Notes: generated by a model from the sequence alone, not told the origin. A stretch of DNA of 35,492 nucleotides from Nitrospirota bacterium (GCA_016207025.1 JACQQM010000043.1:1-35492), one strand, 5' to 3'; positions 16,394 through 24,035 are shown, counted from the first letter of the stretch. Numbers and translations: made by a program.

Positions 16394-17281
16394 CTAGGGC
16401 TTGGCGGCCTCTTTCCCTGTCCCTTTGTCCTTGCCCTTCTTCTTGTCCTTGCCCTTCCCTTTTTCCCTCGATTCTTCTTGGGCCTTCGCCTCAAGCGACT
16501 GAAGAGCTCCTTCCGCCTGGGAGATCAGTTTTTCGGTCTTCTGTAACGCCTCGGTCGGCCTGAAGGGGGGAGCTGTCTTAACCGGCTGCTTCTGGTAGAG
16601 TTCATGGGGCTGCGGGGTCATCACAGGCATGAACGCCCAGAGGAGCAGGACCAAGAGCACGCCGGTACCGGTCACGACGGTCAGCAGAAGCGGTTGATCG
16701 GCCGGAATTCTCATCAGATCCCACTGACGGACCAGGGCCTGGTAGGGTGCGTCAGCCGGACTCGAAGCCCTGACCCGGTGCCGGACCAGTCGCCCGAAGA
16801 CGAATAACCAGCCCAACGCAAGCGCCAACAACACGACGGTCGCGACGCTGCTCCAGAGAACCAGCTCAATCGAAATTTTCTCCGCCACCGGCAGGCTCTT
16901 GAGCACCTCCAGCTCCATGATCTGCCCCGCGACGGCCTTAGCACCGGCGATCGTCTGGCTCTCGACGAAATAGGCGACCGGCAGGAACAGGGCGCTGAAC
17001 AGCGCGGCTTGCCACCACAGCGTGAGCCCAATTCCCGCCGGGGGAGTCACCCGCAGCCGGTCCAGGAACACGGTTTTCGCGCTCAGCGCGAGAGCCCAGA
17101 TGTCAACGGGAATCGACAGGAGGAGGAGGAAGGCAAGCGCGGGCAGCTCCCACGGGTGCACCCCCATCGCCAGCATGAGCAGGGCTACAACAAACTTGAT
17201 GGGAACGCCGGTCCAGAAAGCCGGCCATGCGACATCCAGACCCAGCTTGACCGACGACACACTCGACACCGGTTCGGTCAT
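16394..17281 (-). CDS. unknown membrane protein with lysine-rich C-terminal tail
   Basis: A 295-residue protein starting MTEPVSSVSSVKLG. It has about five hydrophobic helices: 28-42 and 46-66, 86-106, then two near 145-165 and 198-215. Residues 250-295 are an Ala/Glu/Lys helix ending in a highly charged Lys/Gly run (KGKDKKKGKDKG). It follows cytochrome b by 25 nt and precedes bd-like 2 by 108 nt, so it is probably a small accessory or assembly subunit linking the bc part and the oxidase cassettes. No heme or metal motif is visible. I do not recognise the family. The start has a weak ribosome site, and the longer upstream frame is not protein-like. Confidence 0.65.
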   Translation of the reverse strand: MTEPVSSVSSVKLGLDVAWPAFWTGVPIKFVVALLMLAMGVHPWELPALAFLLLLSIPVDIWALALSAKTVFLDRLRVTPPAGIGLTLWWQAALFSALFLPVAYFVESQTIAGAKAVAGQIMELEVLKSLPVAEKISIELVLWSSVATVVLLALALGWLFVFGRLVRHRVRASSPADAPYQALVRQWDLMRIPADQPLLLTVVTGTGVLLVLLLWAFMPVMTPQPHELYQKQPVKTAPPFRPTEALQKTEKLISQAEGALQSLEAKAQEESREKGKGKDKKKGKDKGTGKEAAKP

Positions 17282-17306
17282 AAAAACGCGGCTAACCCTG
17301 TTCGGA

Positions 17307-18404
17307 TTATTCCAAAAATTCCCGATTAATGATCGCTGAGACGGTAAAGACGACAATCCCGATCATGACGATCAGCCAGCTCACAAACGCGACCGGGCGC
17401 TTGAAAATATTGCGTTCGGGGCTACGGTCGATGAATGGGAGGGCGGCCAGCAACAGCACGAAGGCTCCTGGAATGGCAACCGCACCGAGAAACTGCCCGA
17501 ACTCGCCGGAAAAGATCTTCAGCCGCAGCAATTGAAACAGAAAAAGAAAGTACCACTCCGGCTCCGGCAGGTAGTCACCGGGGTCCGGCGTGGCTTCTTC
17601 CAGCAACACCACCGGCTCGATGAACGCGAGACCGCAGATGGTAAGAAAGACAACCCCCATCGCCACGATGTCCTTCCAGACCTGGCGCGGGAAGAAATAA
17701 TCGGTCTTGGCTTTCAGCTCCTCTTCGCTCGCCCGGTACGGCCCGGCCGGACCGGCCTTTCGAAACAGAAAGAGATGCAAGCCCGCGAGCGCCATGAGTC
17801 CGGCTGGCAGGATCATGACATGGATCACGAAGAACCGGCTTAACGTCATCTGTCCCGGCGTGGGACCTCCTTTCAGAAACCGCGCAAGGAAGTCTCCCAA
17901 GATCGGGATCTTGTCCATGATCTCTACGCCGACTGTGGTCGCCCAATAGGCACGCTGGTCCCAGGGCAAGAGATACCCGGTGAAACCAAAAGCCATGACG
18001 AGGCCGAACAGGCCAAGGCCAGCCAGCCAGATCAGCTCCCTCGGCTTTTTGTACGCGCCCCACAGGAACACCTGGGACATATGGAGCACCACCACCACCA
18101 CCATCGCCGATGAGCCCCAGAAGTGGTAGCTCAGGATGAACCACCCGTAGTCGACTTCATGCAGGATGTACTGGGTGCTCTCATAGGCATGATCGGCGCT
18201 CGGGACGTAATAGAACATCAACAGCACGCCGGTCACCGCCTGCATGATGAAGATGAACAGGAGGACCGAACCGTACACATAGGCCCATCGCGAGCCGCCA
18301 GGCACCGGCTCGTTGAGCATCTTGGCCTGGAGGGTCTTCAGGCCCACCCGTTCGTCAACGAAGGCCACCACTCTTTCAAGAAAGCCATTCATCGGGCAAG
18401 TCAC
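17307..18404 (-). CDS. cytochrome b, b6-type single chain with fused subunit IV part
   Basis: A 365-residue protein with about eight helices, the length of cytochrome b6 plus subunit IV in one chain. Heme ligands are in helix B (SYHFWGSS...VLHMSQ, 14 apart) and helix D (VIHVMILP...GLHLFLF, 15 apart). The 14/15 spacing is that of b6f-type proteins rather than mitochondrial-type bc1. PEWY of the quinol oxidation site is present in PEPEWYFLFLFQLL. The start is a GTG at 18404 or an ATG at 18392; neither has a strong ribosome site. With the Rieske protein it would form the complex III core, and cytochrome c1/f is probably replaced by one of the adjacent c-type cytochromes. Confidence 0.85.
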   Translation of the reverse strand: MTCPMNGFLERVVAFVDERVGLKTLQAKMLNEPVPGGSRWAYVYGSVLLFIFIMQAVTGVLLMFYYVPSADHAYESTQYILHEVDYGWFILSYHFWGSSAMVVVVVLHMSQVFLWGAYKKPRELIWLAGLGLFGLVMAFGFTGYLLPWDQRAYWATTVGVEIMDKIPILGDFLARFLKGGPTPGQMTLSRFFVIHVMILPAGLMALAGLHLFLFRKAGPAGPYRASEEELKAKTDYFFPRQVWKDIVAMGVVFLTICGLAFIEPVVLLEEATPDPGDYLPEPEWYFLFLFQLLRLKIFSGEFGQFLGAVAIPGAFVLLLAALPFIDRSPERNIFKRPVAFVSWLIVMIGIVVFTVSAIINREFLE

Positions 18405-18420
18405 TCATGAACAGGGCTCA

Positions 18421-18459
18421 GAGAAGTTGTCCTCCTCTCGAGCCCCCACCTAACTTCTC
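18421..18459. repeat. 8-bp inverted repeat between subunit c and cytochrome b genes
   Basis: GAGAAGTT (18421-18428) and AACTTCTC (18452-18459) form a perfect 8-bp stem around a 23-nt loop, in the longest gap of the bc part (115 nt). There is no T-run. It may be an RNA processing or stability hairpin that lets atpE be expressed at a different level from cytochrome b. Confidence 0.45.
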
Positions 18460-18519
18460 CCAATAAGAATAAGAACAGAAGCCGGTGATGTATCCACGGA
18501 CTCTGTCCTCGTCAGGGTC

Positions 18520-18753
18520 TCACCGAGGGCGGAGCCCCATGATGATGAACGCGATCACTAATCCGTACAGCGCAATCGCCTCCACCAGCGCAAATCCAAT
18601 CCACATGTACTTGGCAACACGCCCTTCTGCTTCCGGCTGCCGGCCGAGCGTTGCAATCATGGTCGAGAAGATCCATCCGATACCAAGCGCCGCCCCGAAA
18701 AAGCCGAATGCGGCAAGCCCCATTCCGATCGCTATTGCGCCAAGGTCTGTCAT
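18520..18753 (-). CDS. atpE: F0F1 ATP synthase subunit c (orphan copy)
   Basis: A 77-residue two-helix protein. Helix 1 (LGAIAIGMGLAAFGFFGAAL), the polar loop GRQPEAEGR and helix 2 (YMWIGFALVEAIALYGLV) with the ion-binding Glu58 are textbook subunit c. The residue after the Glu is Ala, without the Ser/Thr seen in sodium-binding rings, so proton specificity is likely. AAGGTAGGG precedes the ATG at 18753. No other ATP synthase gene is in the window; it sits between a 65-residue membrane protein and cytochrome b. It may be the only c gene of the cell, moved away from the atp operon, or a second copy co-regulated with complex III. Confidence 0.85.
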   Translation of the reverse strand: MTDLGAIAIGMGLAAFGFFGAALGIGWIFSTMIATLGRQPEAEGRVAKYMWIGFALVEAIALYGLVIAFIIMGLRPR

Positions 18754-18808
18754 GACCCTACCTTTCTGTGGTTTATAGCTATGGCTTCTACCGGCAAACT
18801 CTGTCCCA

Positions 18809-19006
18809 TCAGAGGGTGCGGCGTGCGGGGCGGATGAGATAGACGGCAAACACAACCGGAACCAAGCCTGCAACGGCGGTCATGGCAGCCAGTGTGAAAC
18901 AGGCCTCTCTGGATAAGGAATCCGCCCGAACAATGAATCCGATGTCGGTCACAATGACGACTAAGAGCGCAAGACAGAGAGCTTTTAACCAACTACCGCT
19001 GCTCAT
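18809..19006 (-). CDS. small two-helix membrane protein of unknown function
   Basis: A 65-residue protein with two hydrophobic helices (about 7-26 and 38-58) and a basic C-terminus (RPARRTL). AAGGGGGC lies before the ATG. It is 22 nt after the Rieske gene and 55 nt before atpE. Its position next to atpE recalls AtpI or other small ATP synthase accessory proteins, but its size and sequence do not let me assign it. It could equally be a small subunit of the cytochrome b/Rieske complex. Confidence 0.6.
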   Translation of the reverse strand: MSSGSWLKALCLALLVVIVTDIGFIVRADSLSREACFTLAAMTAVAGLVPVVFAVYLIRPARRTL

Positions 19007-19028
19007 GATTGCCCCCTTGGTGTGTTGG

Positions 19029-19970
19029 TCAAACGAGTCGAACTCGTTCCTTGACGCCTGCTTTGTATTCGATGTCGATCACCTGGATGTCGCCGCTCTC
19101 GGCGACCTGGATCGGCAGCACATCGAGCGGGCGGGGTGCCGGCCCGCCCATCACCTCCCCCGACACACTGAAGAAGCTCAGATGACACGGGCACAGGAAC
19201 AGTTCTTTGCCAAGCTTCCGGACGTTGCGCCACTTGTACCCGCAGCCGAGATGAGGGCATTTCCCCGAATAGGCGATATACGGGACGGTGGGCTTGTTCA
19301 CCCAGATCACGTCGCCTTTGTGGTCCAGGAACTTCATTTCTTTTCCCTTATAGACCGAGTCGAGCACCGCCGGTGAAGCTTTGATCACCCACACATTTTT
19401 GTCGACCTCGGTCTCCGGCATGAACGCCTCCTTCTGCTTTCGCTTGAACTTGAACTGGGCGCCCACATCCTCTTTCTTGAGCCTGCTGACGTTTCCAACG
19501 CGAATCCACCGGTTGTCATACGGCGCGTACATCGGCTTCATCAGAAACTTGAGGACGGGGAACACGAGCGGGAGCGCGAGCAGGACGCTGATAACGTGCG
19601 TCAGGTAGGTAAAGAAGGTCCGGCGCTTGACGTCGCGCTCCAGCTCGGGCACCGGGACCAGCACCTCTCCCGGCTCAACATTCAGGTGATCCTCCAAGTG
19701 CGCGATCTCAATTTCCCGGATGGTCACATATTCGTCGCGCCTGAAGAGCGGGAACCGCTCCAGCTCGCTCGAGGCGGCACCGAGCTCGACAGTGTCCTCG
19801 GTTACCATCTTGATCCGGTCCGTCGGAATCTGACGCTCTACCGGACCAACCCCGTTCCCCCCCACCACGATGTGGCTCACCTCACGCGAGAAGGGGTCCA
19901 CGATGATCCGCGTCACCTCGCCGACTTCGCGGTCGGCAAACTTGACTTTCGACTTCAACTTCGGCTGCAT
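19029..19970 (-). CDS. Rieske iron-sulfur protein with N-terminal PRC-barrel domain
   Basis: A 313-residue fusion. Residues 1-60 read as a PRC-barrel (KSKVKFADREVGEVTRIIVD, then SHIVVGGNG and RQIPTDRIKMV). A hydrophobic helix (about 120-145, THVISVLLALPLVFPVLKFL) anchors the protein. The C-terminal part has both Rieske cluster motifs: CPHLGC, and CPCHLS where the usual third residue group is CPCHGS. PAPRPLDVLP follows, as in other Rieske proteins. The start ATG is three bases past the preceding stop, so translation is coupled. The protein would deliver electrons from quinol at cytochrome b to a c-type cytochrome. The PRC domain should lie on the cytoplasmic side, which is unusual for a Rieske subunit. 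Confidence 0.85.
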   Translation of the reverse strand: MQPKLKSKVKFADREVGEVTRIIVDPFSREVSHIVVGGNGVGPVERQIPTDRIKMVTEDTVELGAASSELERFPLFRRDEYVTIREIEIAHLEDHLNVEPGEVLVPVPELERDVKRRTFFTYLTHVISVLLALPLVFPVLKFLMKPMYAPYDNRWIRVGNVSRLKKEDVGAQFKFKRKQKEAFMPETEVDKNVWVIKASPAVLDSVYKGKEMKFLDHKGDVIWVNKPTVPYIAYSGKCPHLGCGYKWRNVRKLGKELFLCPCHLSFFSVSGEVMGGPAPRPLDVLPIQVAESGDIQVIDIEYKAGVKERVRLV

Positions 19971-19973
19971 AGT

Positions 19974-20801
19974 CTAGTTCGGCTTGACCGACTTCGGGGT
20001 GTTCACCGAGGGATCCTTGAGCGTGGACAGATACGCCACCACCGCCATGATCTCTTTCTCGTCCATCAGCTCCTTGTACTTATCCGGCATCTTCTTCTTG
20101 CGAAACTCCTTCTCGAACCCCTCTGTCATCCAGCTCATAGGATCCAGGATTTTTTCTCGCATCTGTTCGGGACTCATCATGTTCCCGATGTTGTCCATTT
20201 CAGGCCCACGTTTCTTCCCGCCTTGTCCGAACAGCTTATGGCAGTTATAGCATTCCTGCAGTTCCCACTGCTCCTTGCCCAGGGCGACCAGATCTGCGCT
20301 GGCCGTGGACGGCATGCCGGATGGCTTCGCACTGTCAGCTCCAGGCGGGGCGACCGCAATGGCGCTTCCCCCCAGGGCTTGCAGGCGCTGCATGATCGCC
20401 TCGGCCTTCTCGGAAAGGGCCTTGGTGCGAGCGAGTAACTCCTCCGCCTTCCCTTGCTCCGTGGCCGCACGCTTCGCCTTGAGCAACTTGTCAATTTTGC
20501 CCTTCTCATCCTCTGGATCGTACTGAGGCAGCAAGCTGGCCCCCGTGATATAGACTCCCGAGATGATCACATAGAAGGCCACAAGGGCCATCAGCGCAGG
20601 GAGACCGCTCAGCGGCCTGAGTGCAGGCGCATCCAGCAGGATGTATACTGCGGCGCCCAGCATCCCATAGATAAAGAACATCGCTTGAAAGACTGGCGGG
20701 AACGAGAGTCCTTTGGCGACCCCGACCAGAATAATCCCAACGACGCCGCCGCCCAGGAGTTTCACGCCGATGCTCTTGAGAAACCTTAACCGGTCAGACA
20801 T
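19974..20801 (-). CDS. membrane-anchored monoheme cytochrome c, candidate complex III cytochrome
   Basis: A 275-residue protein with three or four N-terminal hydrophobic helices (about 12-30, 37-56 and 66-90), a charged coiled-coil stretch (100-145) and a C-terminal cytochrome domain with CYNCH (184-188). MDNIGNMMSPEQM, MSWMTEGFEKEF and KKKMPDKY follow, the last supplying a possible Met ligand. AAGGAAG precedes the ATG. The gene is directly upstream of Rieske with a 3-nt gap and 50 nt after bd-like 1. By position it is the best candidate to replace cytochrome c1 or f. Confidence 0.8.
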   Translation of the reverse strand: MSDRLRFLKSIGVKLLGGGVVGIILVGVAKGLSFPPVFQAMFFIYGMLGAAVYILLDAPALRPLSGLPALMALVAFYVIISGVYITGASLLPQYDPEDEKGKIDKLLKAKRAATEQGKAEELLARTKALSEKAEAIMQRLQALGGSAIAVAPPGADSAKPSGMPSTASADLVALGKEQWELQECYNCHKLFGQGGKKRGPEMDNIGNMMSPEQMREKILDPMSWMTEGFEKEFRKKKMPDKYKELMDEKEIMAVVAYLSTLKDPSVNTPKSVKPN

Positions 20802-20851
20802 CTTCCTTCTTCCGCTCCACCTTGCTCCCCGCCACCTCTCCCCCGCTGTGG

Positions 20852-22579
20852 TTACTCAGCCCCCGCTGGAGCCGTCTTCACCGCCGCCACCTGCTCCTTA
20901 TCCTTGGCGGGCCATAGCGTGACCACGATTCCAAAACTGACGATGATGTAAAACACAAGGGTGATACCCGTAACCCACCAGGCCGAGTAAGCCAAAGTCG
21001 GGGTAAATGACTCCGCAGTGAAATCAGGCACCAGATTATAGACATGGAAATATTTCTTCAGCAGCGAGCGTACCGCCCCCATAAGCCCCATCGTCCAGAT
21101 GGCGCTAAAGGCCAGGAAGATCAAGGCAAATTGAGAAGCGAAGTCGATCTGGCCCCACTTGATTGTCCCACGCTTGATGGCTCGGTTATAGAGGATGTAG
21201 TTGATGACGGTCACAAACACCAGCGTGAAGGCCGCAGAGTTCTTCGCCGGCATCAGGGCAAGGAACCCCCAGTCGGAGGGGAGCTCCAGCTCCTCGGTTG
21301 CGAGAGCTTGCGTGGCCACAAACGCATGGGGTGTCATCCAGATCGCGTTCCCGATTACGATCATGAGAAAGCCGACCTTGATCACCGTCCGAGAGGACAC
21401 GGTCAGGCGCCGGAGCGGAGGAATGACCCTGTTAAGGATCGCGGGAGCCAACAGCATCGGGATCAGGACCGCCAGTGACGCGGGGTCCGGAACGGGGAAG
21501 ATTGTCCAGACGTAGGTCATAACCACGGGCAGGGCTACCAGGACCAGCAACGTGAGAAACGACATCCTGACTTGCTCAACACCTTCGATGCGCTTCATGC
21601 TGAGCCAGATATAGTAGTTACTGGCCAGGAAGATTAGCCCCACCATGACCCCTTGCATCTCAAAGAACATGGAGAGGTGATCAGCCATCATATACGGGCA
21701 CATCGAGGCGTCATAGTCACACTGCTCGTAGCTGAGTACATAACCCATGAACGGAAGGAACAGGCTCGCACCGACCCCGATCAGATTGCCCACAAACCCC
21801 ATCCAGTCGTAGTAGGCTCGTTCCTCGTCGCTCCTGGCCCCCATATACATGTAGGCCGCGATCAGTCCTGTAATAAAGCCGCCGAAGGTCACGTTGCCCA
21901 CCAGCCGGTGCAGGTTGAGAGGCATCCAACTGAAATTGTTGACCTTGTCCCACAGAGTTGCTGTCTGCATGTACTCAACCAGGGAAACGCCTTCCGCCTT
22001 GGCCGGAGTGTTCATGAAGGAGGTGGGCCCATCAATTACGAACAGCGTGATTGTTCCAATGAGGTTGAGCAGCACGCCAAGTGCGATATGTCGCCCCTTC
22101 TTCTCCCCCTTCAGCGCATCCCACGTATAGAAGTACACGTACAGGACAATCGTCTCTGCAATGAACAGGAGGGGGTAGATCACTGCGAAAATCATGAAGA
22201 AGTGATTGATCAGCCAGGTGGTGAACTGGGGATAGGTGGCCAACAACACGAAGATGAACAACCCGCCCGTCAACGCGGTCATGCTGTAAAGAATCACCGT
22301 GACCTTCGTGACTTCCCTGGCCAGCCGGTCGTAGCGCGGGTCCTGCTTCCGATACCCCAGCCATTCCGAAATGACTACAAAGATCGGAGCCCCCAGGATA
22401 AATGCGGCGAACAGGATATGGAGCTGGCCCACGATCCAAACCGCGGTCCGATTCCCCGTGTATGGGAACTGTCCCGGCGGTGGTGGAGCTGGGACCTGAG
22501 CGTAAGCCGTGGTCCCGAACACCGTCAACAGACCCAACAGACCAAAGAGAACGAAGAGGCGACGCTGCCAGCTTTTCAT
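20852..22579 (-). CDS. cytochrome bd-like oxidase subunit 1 (linked to complex III genes)
   Basis: A 575-residue polytopic membrane protein with a signal-like helix. Candidate ligands are His54 (VGQLHILFAAFILG), Glu142 (LLFIAETIVLYVYFYTW) and His224 (NLHRLVGNVTFGGF). EERAYYDWMGFVGN and WMTPH (414-418) follow, with WMTPH in place of GRQPW. Compared with bd-like 2 and 3 it has roughly 70 extra residues between the KRIEG loop and WMTPH, about two helices, and a shorter C-terminal half. It also lacks the VANxW motif (FVIDGPTSFMNTP instead). The ATG at 22579 has AAGGGG upstream; a GTG at 22603 is possible. It is co-transcribed with the complex III genes, so it may be part of a bc-oxidase assembly. 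Confidence 0.8.
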   Translation of the reverse strand: MKSWQRRLFVLFGLLGLLTVFGTTAYAQVPAPPPPGQFPYTGNRTAVWIVGQLHILFAAFILGAPIFVVISEWLGYRKQDPRYDRLAREVTKVTVILYSMTALTGGLFIFVLLATYPQFTTWLINHFFMIFAVIYPLLFIAETIVLYVYFYTWDALKGEKKGRHIALGVLLNLIGTITLFVIDGPTSFMNTPAKAEGVSLVEYMQTATLWDKVNNFSWMPLNLHRLVGNVTFGGFITGLIAAYMYMGARSDEERAYYDWMGFVGNLIGVGASLFLPFMGYVLSYEQCDYDASMCPYMMADHLSMFFEMQGVMVGLIFLASNYYIWLSMKRIEGVEQVRMSFLTLLVLVALPVVMTYVWTIFPVPDPASLAVLIPMLLAPAILNRVIPPLRRLTVSSRTVIKVGFLMIVIGNAIWMTPHAFVATQALATEELELPSDWGFLALMPAKNSAAFTLVFVTVINYILYNRAIKRGTIKWGQIDFASQFALIFLAFSAIWTMGLMGAVRSLLKKYFHVYNLVPDFTAESFTPTLAYSAWWVTGITLVFYIIVSFGIVVTLWPAKDKEQVAAVKTAPAGAE

Positions 22580-22599
22580 GATTCGCTGCCCCTTGGTGG

Positions 22600-23238
22600 T
22601 CACGTCCCGCGCTTACCCGCGGAGGCACCCTTCGGTGTGGCGGGGGCTGGTGCAGTGGCTCCGCCGGTTGGGGTTGTAGCAGGCGCCGCACCCTCTTTCT
22701 TCTCCCCGGCTGCCTTGTCTCCCGTCGAAGCCGGGGCGCTCCCCGCCGCGGATGCGGTCCCTATCGGGATCCACACCAATTTGACCGGATCCCACTCCTG
22801 CCCCTTGAGCCCGAACGTGCGCTCAAACGCCACCAGCTTCCAGCGGTCCTCCTCGGACAGCTTGCTTTTCCAAGGCTTCATCTTGGTTTTGGGAACCCCT
22901 TCAGAGATCCGCCAGAACCAGACCGAGTCCGAATACAGTTTCATCCGTTCGGTGTTCCGCATATCACGAGCCCCGGCTTTGACCGGCTTACCGTCTTTCC
23001 CGTGGCAACTGGCGCAGTTCACATCAGGGTTATTGGCGCCGATAAAGATCTGCCGTCCCTCTTCTACTATCTTGTCATCTGCCCACCATCCAGCCGGCAT
23101 ATGCTTGTCCGCATATTCCGCCGGAGGTGGAGGTGGTGCCACGATCGGCCCTTCGCCTGCTTCACACCCCGCGATCGCTGTAAAGACCCCCGCCATACCA
23201 ACAAAGAGCGCCGTCTTTCCCCACGCCATACGCTTCAT
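22600..23238 (-). CDS. lipoprotein monoheme cytochrome c, first gene of the respiratory block
   Basis: A 212-residue protein with a lipoprotein signal ending GVFTAIAGC (Cys25) and a short proline run (PPPPPAEYADK). One heme is at CASCH (75-79), with a possible ligand in VPKTKMKPWKSKL. SVWFWRISEGVP matches the FWRIS motif of the two membrane monoheme cytochromes in cassettes A and B. The last 60 residues are Ala/Pro/Gly/Lys-rich and probably disordered. The ATG at 23238 follows an AAAGGAATAGGTGG leader. It begins 67 nt after a good promoter and ends 20 nt before bd-like 1. Confidence 0.8.
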   Translation of the reverse strand: MKRMAWGKTALFVGMAGVFTAIAGCEAGEGPIVAPPPPPAEYADKHMPAGWWADDKIVEEGRQIFIGANNPDVNCASCHGKDGKPVKAGARDMRNTERMKLYSDSVWFWRISEGVPKTKMKPWKSKLSEEDRWKLVAFERTFGLKGQEWDPVKLVWIPIGTASAAGSAPASTGDKAAGEKKEGAAPATTPTGGATAPAPATPKGASAGKRGT

Positions 23239-23312
23239 AATGTTTCCACCTATTCCTTTCTCTTGAATCCCCTTTGATCCTAACCTGCTTCCTACATACC
23301 TGTAAGGAATCC

Positions 23313-23340
23313 ATGATAAATTCAATAAGTCCCCTGACAA
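23313..23340 (-). promoter_or_regulatory. promoter of the 19-gene respiratory block
   Basis: On the minus strand TTGTCA (23335-23340), a 16-nt spacer and TATCAT (23313-23318) each match five of six consensus bases. The predicted leader before the first cytochrome ATG is about 67 nt. The -35 shares two bases with the T-tract of the upstream gene's terminator, so the two transcription units abut. Confidence 0.6.
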
Positions 23341-23382
23341 AAAAGACGCTTTCACTCAGGCCCCCGGCCTGGAGCGAAAGCG
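23339..23382 (-). terminator. rho-independent terminator of the beta-sandwich protein gene
   Basis: On the minus strand a long hairpin, with outer arms CGCTTTC (23376-23382) and GAAAGCG (23347-23353) and inner arms AGGCC/GGCCT, is followed by TCTTTTTT (T-tract at 23339-23344). The stem has 11 continuous pairs with one G-T, then a one-base bulge and five more pairs. This is the clearest intrinsic terminator in the window. Confidence 0.8.
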
Positions 23383-23495
23383 CCACCTGCCCAGATCGCC
23401 CGGATGACATGCGGCGGCCCGCCCCGCATCGCCTGCTCCTAATTCCGATTCGGCGAAGCGATCGGACGACCCGCGGACGATTTATCTGACTTGAG

Positions 23496-24035
23496 CTATT
23501 TGCGTTGCCCTTTGCCTCGCTTCCGAGACCGTTGTCGGTTCCTGATCAACCTGACCCCTGCGAACGCAGCCACTGCGGCAAGACCGATCCCGGCACCGTA
23601 ATAGATCCAGTCGGGCCCTCCGGCTGAGGCGTCGCATCCCGACCCAAAATTGACCGTGACGTGGCGTTCCGTATGAACATCTTTGGCGTCGAACTGGGCG
23701 GTCACCCGCTGTTCTTGATTGAGGGCGGTGACAACGATGGGATCGCCTCGATTATCATTGTGAAGATGGAGTGTTGCCTTGTAGTACCCGCGGCTATTCG
23801 TATATCCGGTCGCATTGACGGAAACCCGCACATCCTTCGCGATCACCTGGGTGTCCGGAACCGGCTGACCATCCGCCCCACAAACATGGCCCTCAACAGT
23901 GAACCGGTGGTCCACCTCATGCATCGCCAACGCGGTGGGGGTAAAGTAGGCAAGCGACCAGAGCCCCGCTATTCCGAAACTCAGTGCCTTCACGAAACTG
24001 ATCGCGCTCGCTCCGCCCCTCTGCCCGTGCCGCAT
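23496..24035 (-). CDS. secreted carboxypeptidase-regulatory-like (beta-sandwich) membrane-anchored protein
   Basis: A 179-residue protein from ATG 24035 (GAGG four bases upstream). A signal peptide (SFVKALSFGIAGLWSLAYFTPTAL) leads into one Ig-like regulatory domain (residues 43-130): FTVEGHVCGADGQPVPDTQV, TNSRGYYKATLHLH and IVVTALNQEQ. A helix (144-165) and a very basic tail (NRQRSRKRGKGQRK) end it, so the domain faces the periplasm and the tail the cytoplasm. The fold resembles the C-terminal part of the cupredoxin at 10645-11367. It is a single-gene unit with its own promoter and terminator, just upstream of the respiratory block. Function unknown. Confidence 0.65.
   Translation of the reverse strand: MRHGQRGGASAISFVKALSFGIAGLWSLAYFTPTALAMHEVDHRFTVEGHVCGADGQPVPDTQVIAKDVRVSVNATGYTNSRGYYKATLHLHNDNRGDPIVVTALNQEQRVTAQFDAKDVHTERHVTVNFGSGCDASAGGPDWIYYGAGIGLAAVAAFAGVRLIRNRQRSRKRGKGQRK

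Noticed and set aside
8602-22579. Calling the bd-like proteins standard quinol oxidases (CydA)
   Set aside because: No GRQPW motif, no CydB/CydX partner, and constant association with c-type cytochromes.
21653-23266. 537-codon plus-strand frame opposite bd-like 1 and the first cytochrome gene
   Set aside because: It is a shadow of two recognisable proteins; low-complexity His/Gln-rich product.
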